Part shown: positions 51,920-59,457 of the stretch, one piece after another
How the letters are laid out: each line of letters starts with the position of its first letter
How positions within the stretch are numbered: position 1 is the first letter of the stretch
Origin: Lichenibacterium minor
GTDB taxonomy: Bacteria; Pseudomonadota; Alphaproteobacteria; Rhizobiales; Beijerinckiaceae
DNA: 64,000 nt
NCBI RefSeq assembly: GCF_004137685.1
Contig: NZ_QYBB01000018.1
Coordinates: 1-64,000, forward strand
Reading direction: 5' to 3'
Made by a program: the position numbers and the translations under genes
The notes under the pieces: generated by a model
Told to the model about the DNA's origin: nothing
Seen by the model: only the letters and a program-made list of their open reading frames with translations
Databases searched by the model: none

Positions 51920-52944
51920 TGACGGACGCGCGCGCCCCGGCCCCCGCGCCCCGCCGCCCCAACGCCATCCTGCGCCGCCGGCGGCGGGAACTCGCCCTGG
52001 GCGCCGCCCTGCTGGCCGCCCTCGCCGCCCTGCCCTGGTTCATCTCCGACGTCTACACCCAGAACCTGCTCATCCTCGTCCTGCTCTACGCCGGCCTGTC
52101 GCAGGCCTGGAACGTGCTCGGCGGCTATTGCGGGCAGGTCTCGCTCGGCCACGCGCTGTATTTCGGCCTCGGCGGCTACACGTCGACGATGCTGCTGCTC
52201 GACCTCGGCCTGCCGCCGGTGTTCGGCATGGTGGCCGGCGGGCTCGTCGGCGGCGTCGGTGCGCTGCTGGTCGGCTGGCCCTGCTTCCGCCTGTCGGGCC
52301 ACTATTACGCGGTCGCCACCGTGGTGGTGGGCGAGATCGGCTACCTGCTCTTCATCAACTGGGACTTCGTGGGCGGCGCCAGCGGCCTCACGGTGCCGAT
52401 CGCGGGCCGGAGCTGGCTGTACCTGCAGTTCGGCGTGTCGAAGCTGCCGTGGATCTACGTCACCCTCGGCTTCGCGGCGGCGGCCTGGACCGTCGCCTAC
52501 CTCGTCGAGGGCTCGCGCTGGGGCTACAGCTGGCGCGCCGTGAAGGACGACGTCACGGCGGCCCGCTCGCTCGCCGTCCGGGTGTTCCCGTCCAAGATGG
52601 CCGCCGCCGCCATCAGCGGCTTCCTCACCGGGGTGGGGGGCGCCATCTACGCGCAATATGTCGGCTACATCGACCCGGACAGCATCCTGGCCGGCAGCTT
52701 CTCGATCCTCATCGCCCTGCCGGCCGTCCTCGGCGGGGTCGGCACGCTGTGGGGGCCGCTGCTGGGGTCGGCCGTGCTGATCCCCGTGTCGGAGCTGTCG
52801 CGCTCCTACCTCGGCTCGTCGGGCAGCGGCGTCGACCTGATGATCTACGGCGGCCTCATCGTCGCGGTGTCGCTGGCGCGGCCCGCCGGGCTCGTCAGCC
52901 TGTTCGGCACCCGCGGCCTCGCGGGGGGACGCGGCCGTGGCTGA
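51919..52944 (+). CDS. branched-chain amino acid-type ABC permease LivM
   Basis: A 341-residue permease with a 25-residue Arg/Pro-rich cytoplasmic tail and eight or nine helices; LivM hallmarks are NLLILVLLYAGLSQAWNVLGG, QVSLGHALYFGLGGY and the docking loop GYSWRAVKDDVTAARSLAV. It overlaps the LivG gene by eight bases. It forms the channel with LivH. Confidence 0.93.
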   Translation: MTDARAPAPAPRRPNAILRRRRRELALGAALLAALAALPWFISDVYTQNLLILVLLYAGLSQAWNVLGGYCGQVSLGHALYFGLGGYTSTMLLLDLGLPPVFGMVAGGLVGGVGALLVGWPCFRLSGHYYAVATVVVGEIGYLLFINWDFVGGASGLTVPIAGRSWLYLQFGVSKLPWIYVTLGFAAAAWTVAYLVEGSRWGYSWRAVKDDVTAARSLAVRVFPSKMAAAAISGFLTGVGGAIYAQYVGYIDPDSILAGSFSILIALPAVLGGVGTLWGPLLGSAVLIPVSELSRSYLGSSGSGVDLMIYGGLIVAVSLARPAGLVSLFGTRGLAGGRGRG

Positions 52945-53665
52945 GCTCCTGGAAGTGCGCGAACTGTCGAAGCGCTTCGGCGGCGTGCAGGCGAATTCCG
53001 ACATCTCCTTCGACGTGCGGGCCGGCGAGATCCTGGGGCTGATCGGCCCCAACGGCGCCGGCAAGACGTCGCTGTTCAACGCCATCTCGGGCGAGGTCGC
53101 GCCCGACCGCGGCGAGATCCGGCTGGACGGGCGCCGCATCTCCGGGCTCGGGCCCGTCGCGGCGTCCCGCGCCGGCATCGCCCGCACGTTCCAGGTGGTG
53201 CGCTCCTTCGATTCGATGACGGTGCTGGAGAACGTCATGGTGGGGGCCTTCACCCGCGCCGGGGCGGCCCGCGACGCCATGCGGCGCGCCGAAGCCGTGA
53301 TCGACACGGCGGGCCTGTCCGCGCGCATCGACGCGCCGGCCGTGTCCCTCACGCCGCCGGAGAAGCGCAGGCTGGAGATCGCGCGGGCGCTCGCCACCGA
53401 GCCCCGCGTGCTGCTGCTCGACGAGATGCTGACCGGCCTGACCCCCGCCGAGGCGCGCAACGGCGTCCAGCTCGTCCGCGACCTGCGGGACCGCGGCATC
53501 ACCATCGTCATGGTGGAGCACGTCATGGAGGTGCTGCTGCCCCTGATCGACCGCGCCGTGGTGCTGAACCTCGGCCGCGTGCTCACCACCGGGCTGCCCG
53601 CCGAGGTCGTGCGCGACCCCGAGGTGATCCGCGCCTACCTGGGGGACCGCTATGCTCAGGCTTGA
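52937..53665 (+). CDS. branched-chain amino acid-type ABC ATPase LivG
   Basis: A 242-residue ATPase: Walker A GPNGAGKTS, LivG-type Q-loop RTFQVVRSFDSMTVLEN, Walker B VLLLDEMLTGLTP and VMVEHVMEVL with the switch His; the signature region reads VSLTPPEKRRLEIA, lacking the usual LSxGxQ glycines. This is normal variation to check, since most LivG have LSYGQQRRLE. GTG start inside the LivM 3' end; its own 3' end overlaps LivF by 14 bases. Confidence 0.9.
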   Translation: MAELLEVRELSKRFGGVQANSDISFDVRAGEILGLIGPNGAGKTSLFNAISGEVAPDRGEIRLDGRRISGLGPVAASRAGIARTFQVVRSFDSMTVLENVMVGAFTRAGAARDAMRRAEAVIDTAGLSARIDAPAVSLTPPEKRRLEIARALATEPRVLLLDEMLTGLTPAEARNGVQLVRDLRDRGITIVMVEHVMEVLLPLIDRAVVLNLGRVLTTGLPAEVVRDPEVIRAYLGDRYAQA

Positions 53666-54353
53666 AGGCGTGTCGGCCAGCTACCGCGGCCTGAAGGCGC
53701 TGCAGGGCGTCGACGTCGCGGTCGAGGCCGGCGAGGTGGTGGCCGTGGTGGGCGCCAACGGGGCGGGCAAGAGCACGCTGCTGAAGACCATCGCGGGCCA
53801 GGTCGCCACGGAAGGGACCATCACCTTCGAAGGGCAGAGCCTGCGCCGCCTGGCGCCGCACCGCATCGCCCGGCTCGGCGTGGCGCTGGTGCCGGAAGGG
53901 CGGCGGCTGTTCCCCCGCCTGTCGGTCGAGGACAACCTCCGCCTCGGCGCCTACGCGCGGCGCCACGACCCCGACCGCTTCGGGCCCCTCGACCTCGTCT
54001 TCGAGCTGTTCCCGCGGCTGAAGGAGCGGCTCGCCCAGCGGGCCGAAACCCTGTCGGGGGGCGAGCAGCAGATGCTCGCCATCGGCCGCGCCCTGATGAC
54101 CAAGCCGCGCCTGCTGATGCTCGACGAGCCCAGCCAGGGCATCATGCCGAAGCTCGTCGACGACATCCTGGCCGCCGTCACCCGCATCCGGGGGCTCGGC
54201 GTCACGGTGCTGATCGTCGAGCAGCGCTTGGCCGAAGCGCTCGCCATCGCGGACCGCGCCTACGTGCTGCAGACGGGGCGCGTGGTGATGTCGGGCCCCG
54301 CCGCCGCGGTGGCGGCCGACGCCGACGTCCGCCGGGCCTACCTCGGCATCTGA
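53652..54353 (+). CDS. branched-chain amino acid-type ABC ATPase LivF
   Basis: A 233-residue ATPase with Walker A GANGAGKST, LVPEGRRLFPRLSVEDNLRLGA (the typical LivF Q-loop region), signature LSGGEQQM, Walker B LMLDEPSQGI and switch His replaced by the family-typical VEQRLAEAL. With LivG it drives the importer encoded just upstream. Starts inside the LivG 3' end. Confidence 0.94.
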   Translation: MLRLEGVSASYRGLKALQGVDVAVEAGEVVAVVGANGAGKSTLLKTIAGQVATEGTITFEGQSLRRLAPHRIARLGVALVPEGRRLFPRLSVEDNLRLGAYARRHDPDRFGPLDLVFELFPRLKERLAQRAETLSGGEQQMLAIGRALMTKPRLLMLDEPSQGIMPKLVDDILAAVTRIRGLGVTVLIVEQRLAEALAIADRAYVLQTGRVVMSGPAAAVAADADVRRAYLGI

Positions 54354-54520
54354 CGCCGGCGGCCGGGGCGGAGCCCGTGTGGCGCGGCGCCGGTGCCCCG
54401 CCAGGATGAACGGTTCACGCTGTCCGGCGAAACGCCCGGGGGCCGCGGGAACGGACGGAAACGATCAAGGATGGGGAAACCGTCCCCGCCGCATGTCGGG
54501 GCATCAGGCGGGAGCGGCAC

Positions 54521-55909
54521 ATGCGGACCGGGTCAGAACGCGGCGGCGGCGAACGGCCCGGGACGGTCCGCCTGTCCGAGATCCTGGGCGCGCTGAGCCA
54601 CGCGCTCGACCTCACGGAGGGACAGCCGCAGGGCCACTGCGTGCGGGCGACCTGGATCGGCATGCACGTCGGCCGTGCGCTCGGCCTCGCGCCGCCCGAC
54701 CTGTGGAACCTGTACTACACGGTGATGATGAAGGACCTCGGCTGTTCGAGCAACGCGGCCAGGATCTGCGAACTGTACCTGTCGGACGACATCGGCTTCA
54801 AGCGCGACTTCAAGGCCGTCAACGACAGCCTGCCGAGCGTGCTGGGCTTCGTCTTCTCCCACACGGGCATGAAAGCCGGCCTGTCGGACCGGCTGCGGGC
54901 GATCCTCAACATCATGCAGAACGGCGGCAGGATCGTCGACGGCCTGATCGAGACGCGGTGCCAGCGGGGCGCCGCCATCGCGGCGAGTTTGCGCCTGCCC
55001 CAGGCCGTCTGCGACGGCATCCACTCGCTCGACGAGCATTGGAACGGCGGCGGACGCCCCGACCACCTCGCCGGAAACGCGATCCCCGTTCCCTCCCGCG
55101 TCGCCCTGCTGGCCCAGGTCGTCGACGTGTTCCACCGCTCGACGGGGCGGGACGCGGCGATGGCCGAAGCCCGCAAACGCTGCGGATCCTGGTTCGACCC
55201 CGCGATCGTGGCGGGGTTCGAGCGCGCCGCGGCGGAGCCGGGCTTCTGGGAGGTGCTCGAGTCGGACGGGCTCGACGCCGCGGTCTTCGACATGGAGCCC
55301 GCCGGCCCCGCGGCGGCGATCGACGACGACTACCTCGACGACATCGCGCGCGCCTTCGCCCACGTCATCGACACCAAGAGCCCCTTCACGTCGGGCCATT
55401 CGGAGCGCGTGGCCGTCTACGCCGACCTCGTGGCCGCCGAGATGGGCTACGGCGCCGAGCGCCGCCGCTGGCTCCGGCGCGCCGCCCTGCTGCACGACAT
55501 CGGCAAGCTCGGCGTGAGCAACGCCATCCTCGACAAGAACGGCAAGCTCGACGACGCGCAATGGGTCGAGATGCGCAACCACGCCGTCCTGTCCGAAAGC
55601 ATCCTCGAGCGCGTCACGCCGTTCCGCGAGATGGCGCGGATCGGCGGCGCCCACCACGAGCGCCTCGACGGCCGGGGCTACCCCCGGGGGCTCGAAGCCG
55701 GGGAGATCGAGCCCGAAACCCGCATCGTGTCGGTGGCCGACGTCTTCGACGCCCTGACGGCCGACCGTCCCTATCGCGCCGCCATGCCGGTGCCGAAGGC
55801 GCTCGCCATCATGCGCGAGGACGTGGGCCGGGCCTTCGATCCGGATTGCTTCGCCGCGCTGGAGCGCGCGCTGGAGCGGATGGCCGCCGAACTGGGGCGC
55901 GTCGCCTGA
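54521..55909 (+). CDS. HD-GYP domain protein, predicted c-di-GMP phosphodiesterase or sensor
   Basis: A 462-residue cytoplasmic protein with two related halves. The C-terminal HD-GYP domain has HDIGKLG (325-331) and HHERLDGRGYP (378-388), so it has the catalytic metal and GYP motifs for hydrolysing c-di-GMP. The N-terminal half (about 20-245) resembles a degenerate copy: VMMKDLGC for HDIGK and SLDEHWNGGGRPD for HHExxxGxGYP. No receiver, PAS or membrane segment. It stands 167 bases after the Liv operon and may be independent. The start ATG 54521 is supported by the domain boundary only. Confidence 0.9.
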   Translation: MRTGSERGGGERPGTVRLSEILGALSHALDLTEGQPQGHCVRATWIGMHVGRALGLAPPDLWNLYYTVMMKDLGCSSNAARICELYLSDDIGFKRDFKAVNDSLPSVLGFVFSHTGMKAGLSDRLRAILNIMQNGGRIVDGLIETRCQRGAAIAASLRLPQAVCDGIHSLDEHWNGGGRPDHLAGNAIPVPSRVALLAQVVDVFHRSTGRDAAMAEARKRCGSWFDPAIVAGFERAAAEPGFWEVLESDGLDAAVFDMEPAGPAAAIDDDYLDDIARAFAHVIDTKSPFTSGHSERVAVYADLVAAEMGYGAERRRWLRRAALLHDIGKLGVSNAILDKNGKLDDAQWVEMRNHAVLSESILERVTPFREMARIGGAHHERLDGRGYPRGLEAGEIEPETRIVSVADVFDALTADRPYRAAMPVPKALAIMREDVGRAFDPDCFAALERALERMAAELGRVA

Positions 55910-55941
55910 ACGGGCGGCGCGCGTCCCCGCTCCCCCCCCGG

Positions 55942-55974
55942 CGACCGCGACCTTCGACCTGCGACCTGCGACCG
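55942..55974. repeat. short direct heptamer repeats
   Basis: The short stretch between convergent genes carries several near-copies of CGACCTG in tandem (CGACCGCGACCTTCGACCTG, then GCGACCTGCGACCG). It may be replication slippage; no function suggested. Confidence 0.4.
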
Positions 55975-55980
55975 CCGGTG

Positions 55981-57624
55981 TCAGATGTCGCCGCGGGCGG
56001 CCAGCTGCTCGATCCGGTCCGCCGTGCGCAGCGCGATCGCCTGGATGGTGAGGGACGGGTTGACGCCGCCGACGGTCGGGAACACCGACCCGTCGCAGAC
56101 GAACAGGTTGGGCACGTCCCACGAGCGGCAATCGGCGTCGACGACCGAGGTGCGGCGGTCGTCGCCCATCCTCACGGTGCCGCCGAGGTGGTTGGCGTCC
56201 TCCTCCTGCCGGAACAGGTCGGTGACGCCCGCCGCCTCCAGGCTCATCTCCATCTGGTCGAGCGCGTGCCGGATCAGCGCCTTGTCGTTGTCGCTCCAGC
56301 CGAAGGTGACCTTGGCGACCGGCAGGCCGTAGCGGTCCTTCTGGTCGGCCAGCGTGACGGTGTTGGCCTCGCTCGGCATGCATTCGCCGACCATCTTCAC
56401 GCCGACTTGGTAATTGTAGTCCTGCATGGCGAGGCGCAGCTCATCGCCCCAGATCCCGCGGGACGCCGTGACGGTCTTCGCCCATTCGATCGGCAGGGGA
56501 CCCTGCCCCATCCAGCAGTAGCCGCCGTCGAAGTCCTTGCGGTCGTCGTAGTTCCAGTGCTCCGTGATGGCGAGCGACGGCGGGCCCTTGTTCCAGCGGA
56601 TCTCGTCCTTCGACTTGCCATAGACGGCCTGGTTGGGCTGGGTCATCAGGTACTTGCCGACGAGGCCCGACCCGTTGGCGAGCCCGTGCCGGTGACGGTC
56701 CGTCGCCGAGTTGAGCAGCAGGCGCGGCGATTCCACGGCATAGCCCGCCACGATCACGTTGCGCGCCTTCTGGAAGCGCCACCGCCCGTCGCGGTGGTAG
56801 TGCACGCCCGTGGCGCGGTCGCGCGCGTCCGTCTCGATGCGGCCCACCATGGCGAGGTCGCGGATCTCCGCCCCCGCCCTGATGGCGCGGGGGATGTAGG
56901 TGTTCAGCGTGCTCTGCTTGGCGTTGGTCGAGCAGCCGAAGCGGCAGAAGCCGCGGTACACGCAAGGATGCGCTTCGCCGCGGGGCGCCGACACGGTGGC
57001 GAGCGGGGTCGGCGTCCACTTCATCCCCATGGCCTCGCAGCCGCGCGCCAGCACCTCCGCGGCGGCGTTCAGGGGATGGGGGCGGTAAGGGTAGCGGGGC
57101 CGCGGCGGCCCCCAGGGGTAGTTGATCGGGCCGGAGATCGACAGGTCCTTCTCGACCTGGTCGTAGTAGCGCCACATCTCTTCCCAGCCGATCGGCCAAT
57201 CGGCGCCGTACCCGAGCGTGGAGCGGCTCTTGAACCATTCCGGCCGGAACCGCAGCGACACCATGGCGAAATGCACCATGGAGCCGCCCACCGTCTTGCC
57301 GGAGTTCTTGCCGCCCATGACGATCGGGTCGGCCCCTTCCACGACGCGGGGGTCGTTCCAGTAGAGCTTCTCCTGCGCGGTCTCGTCGGAGGCGAAGTCT
57401 TCCAGCGGGCGGAAATAGGGCCCGGCGTCGAAAGCCACGACCGAGAAGCCCTTCTCGGCCAGACGCGCCGCGAGCGTGCCGCCGCCCGCGCCCGTCCCCA
57501 CGATGGCGAAGTCCACCTCGTCGCCGTCGCGGTTCTGCCGCATCGGGATCCAGCCGCCCATCTTGAAGACGTCGGGCGCGCGGCCGTCCGCGGCACGGGG
57601 GCGCTCGAAGGGATCAGACGACAT
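55981..57624 (-). CDS. GMC-family FAD dehydrogenase, gluconate 2-dehydrogenase-like
   Basis: A 547-residue flavoprotein of the glucose-methanol-choline family, in the branch of membrane gluconate 2-dehydrogenase large subunits. FAD-binding motif GTGAGGG at 43-49, VGGSMVHFAMVSLRFRP, cysteines in CVYRGFCRFGC, and the C-terminal active-site segment NHLGGTVRMG with His and VNPSLTIQ with Asn. No signal peptide; such subunits are exported by hitchhiking on subunit 3. Its 5' end overlaps the subunit 3 gene by 11 bases. The cytochrome c subunit of the usual three-part enzyme is not next to it. Confidence 0.9.
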   Translation of the reverse strand: MSSDPFERPRAADGRAPDVFKMGGWIPMRQNRDGDEVDFAIVGTGAGGGTLAARLAEKGFSVVAFDAGPYFRPLEDFASDETAQEKLYWNDPRVVEGADPIVMGGKNSGKTVGGSMVHFAMVSLRFRPEWFKSRSTLGYGADWPIGWEEMWRYYDQVEKDLSISGPINYPWGPPRPRYPYRPHPLNAAAEVLARGCEAMGMKWTPTPLATVSAPRGEAHPCVYRGFCRFGCSTNAKQSTLNTYIPRAIRAGAEIRDLAMVGRIETDARDRATGVHYHRDGRWRFQKARNVIVAGYAVESPRLLLNSATDRHRHGLANGSGLVGKYLMTQPNQAVYGKSKDEIRWNKGPPSLAITEHWNYDDRKDFDGGYCWMGQGPLPIEWAKTVTASRGIWGDELRLAMQDYNYQVGVKMVGECMPSEANTVTLADQKDRYGLPVAKVTFGWSDNDKALIRHALDQMEMSLEAAGVTDLFRQEEDANHLGGTVRMGDDRRTSVVDADCRSWDVPNLFVCDGSVFPTVGGVNPSLTIQAIALRTADRIEQLAARGDI

Positions 57625-58261
57625 GCCGGTTCTCCTTCAGCGCCCGCTCTTCCTCTCCGGGCTTGCCTTCGGCGGCTTCCCAGGGGTCGCGGCGGTTCTT
57701 GTCCATCCGCACGTAGCCGCGCGGGCTCGCGGGTCCCCCGAAGCCGATCTCGCTCCAGGCGGTGGGGTGGCCGTAATAGGCGTCGGTGACGTCGTGGACG
57801 ACCCGCTTCGTGAAGAACAGCTTCAGCGGCATGCCCTTCCAATGGTCGCCCTCGAGGCGGCCCTGCTGCATGTCGCGCAGGATGCCGTCCCGGTCGGCGC
57901 GGCCGAGGTCGCGGAAGCGCGCACCGTGGCGGTCCCGGGCCTCGTGGTCCAGCGCCGCGAGGCCGATCCTCCAGGCCTCGCCCTGCGGCGGGAGCTTGTC
58001 GAAGCGGTATCCGTCGAGCTGGCCGGAGAAGATCTTGGCGTCCACGTAGGCGGCGATCGGCACGGGGTCCGCCCGGTCCGCCGGCTGCGGCAGGATGCGG
58101 CCGCACACGGCTTCCAGCGTGGCGAACTCGTCGGAGGAGAAGAAGCGCGGCTCGCGCGGCACCTTCAAGCGCTCGTCGATGGCGTCGCGCGTGGCGTCGT
58201 TCCAGGACGGGGTGTCGCGCTTGTCGAGGACGTCGTAGCCGGGGAAGGACCGCTCAGTCAT
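57614..58261 (-). CDS. gluconate 2-dehydrogenase subunit 3 family protein
   Basis: A 215-residue protein matching the small (subunit 3) family: FFSSDEFATLEAVCGRILPQ and AAYVDAKI near the N-terminus, VVHDVTDAYYGHPTAWSEIGFGGPASPRGY near the middle (quoted in parts: TDAYYGHPTAWSEIGF). The Tat signal typical of subunit 3 is not seen at the annotated N-terminus, so export is uncertain. It overlaps the flavoprotein gene (11 bases) and the membrane protein gene (8 bases), indicating one operon and a stoichiometric complex. Confidence 0.88.
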   Translation of the reverse strand: MTERSFPGYDVLDKRDTPSWNDATRDAIDERLKVPREPRFFSSDEFATLEAVCGRILPQPADRADPVPIAAYVDAKIFSGQLDGYRFDKLPPQGEAWRIGLAALDHEARDRHGARFRDLGRADRDGILRDMQQGRLEGDHWKGMPLKLFFTKRVVHDVTDAYYGHPTAWSEIGFGGPASPRGYVRMDKNRRDPWEAAEGKPGEEERALKENRHVV

Positions 58262-59186
58262 CGCCGTGCCTTTCGAGGAGGGCCAGGGCGGCGAAGCCCG
58301 CGAGGGCGAGGCCGGAGAAGGCCGGCGGCGCCGGGATCGGCGGGCCGTCGACCAGGTTCTGCCGCCAGTTCTTCCATCCGCCCGAGTAGCGGTGGGTGCC
58401 GTAGGCGTGGGCCGCGACGCCGGCGACGCCGAGCGCGGCCGTGATGCCGAGCCACAGCTTCGCCTGCGGCCGGGGCCGCTTGTGGGGGCGCAGCGCGGCT
58501 TCCGCGGTCAGCGCGGCCGCGATCGGCGGCAGCGCCACGGGCAGGTACATCAGCGGGTTCTGGAAGTTGCCGCGGAAGTGCAGCAGCGACACTTCGGCGG
58601 TGGTGCCGAGCAGCCCCAGCGCCGTCAGGCCGGCCAGGGCGGGAGCGGCCGGCAACCCGAGCAGCTTCGGGCTTTCGCCCGGCTTCTCGTCGCGGATGCC
58701 TTCGGCGGCGAGGCCGAGCAGACCCGACAGCGACAGCGCCGCCGGCGCGCCGATCGGCGCCTGGTAGAACAGGTTCTCCCAGCTGAAGCCGCCGGGCTTC
58801 TTGGTGATGTTGTGGACGTGGAACGCCGTGCCCACCAGGCCCACCACCATGGCGATGCCGTAGGAGGCGAGCCGCAGCGGATGCGCGCTCGTCTCGGAGC
58901 GGGCCGCGCCATCGAGGCTGGCGAGGATCGACAGCGTCGAGGACACGAGCGGCGTGAACATCGCCGGGTTGTGGTACTGGCCGCGGCTGTGCTCGATGCC
59001 GCTGTCGGCCAGCACCGACATCGCCAGCATGGCGGCGGCGCCGTGCACCATCCGCACCTGGCCGATCTCGACGCTGTGGGAATAACCCCGGAGCGGCGCG
59101 CCGGGGCGCGGCTCGCGCGCCACGTGGGCGGGGGCCGGATCGTCGACGAGGTCGGCGAAATCCGCCTCGCGGGTTGGGCCGGACAT
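58254..59186 (-). CDS. multi-pass membrane protein in the gluconate dehydrogenase operon
   Basis: A 310-residue protein with about seven hydrophobic segments, among them YGIAMVVGLVGTAFHV, AALSLSGLLGLAAEGI, PALAGLTALGLLG, LMYLPVALPPIAAAL and LWLGITAALGVAGVAAHA. His residues recur (for example HVHNITKK, SLLHFRGNFQNP), so heme or quinone binding is possible but not shown. It is first in the operon with subunit 3 and the flavoprotein and might take electrons in place of the missing cytochrome. ATG 59186 has GAGG nine bases upstream; ATG 59195 touches it. Family not recognised. Confidence 0.72.
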   Translation of the reverse strand: MSGPTREADFADLVDDPAPAHVAREPRPGAPLRGYSHSVEIGQVRMVHGAAAMLAMSVLADSGIEHSRGQYHNPAMFTPLVSSTLSILASLDGAARSETSAHPLRLASYGIAMVVGLVGTAFHVHNITKKPGGFSWENLFYQAPIGAPAALSLSGLLGLAAEGIRDEKPGESPKLLGLPAAPALAGLTALGLLGTTAEVSLLHFRGNFQNPLMYLPVALPPIAAALTAEAALRPHKRPRPQAKLWLGITAALGVAGVAAHAYGTHRYSGGWKNWRQNLVDGPPIPAPPAFSGLALAGFAALALLERHGDD

Positions 59187-59295
59187 GATCGTCATCCTCG
59201 GGTGGGTCGCGCCCAGGCGTTTCTCCACCATGCTCCGCATGGTCCCCCTCCCCTCGCTGCGTGGGGAAGAACGTTCTGGAGGGCACCGCTCGTGG

Positions 59296-59321
59296 CTCTC
59301 CCCCAACCGGGCGGGGGAGAG
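59296..59321. repeat. GC-rich palindromic element
   Basis: Perfect 9-bp stem CTCTCCCCC / GGGGGAGAG with an 8-base loop, followed at once by a second hairpin (CCGGGC / GCCCGG, 59325-59339). It lies in the 271-base gap between the pyruvate-oxidase-like gene and the membrane protein gene. REP-like in appearance and similar in style to 41286-41315. Confidence 0.5.
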
Positions 59322-59457
59322 AAGCCGGGCGAAGCCCGGTGGGGGGGGGCGCCGGGGCGCCGCTCGCCTCGGCCCGCGCCGCCACCTCCAGGCCTCTGTG
59401 TCCGCCGGCATCGTCACGCGATCACGGGACTCGACCCGACCGCGCCCTGCCCCGGGG

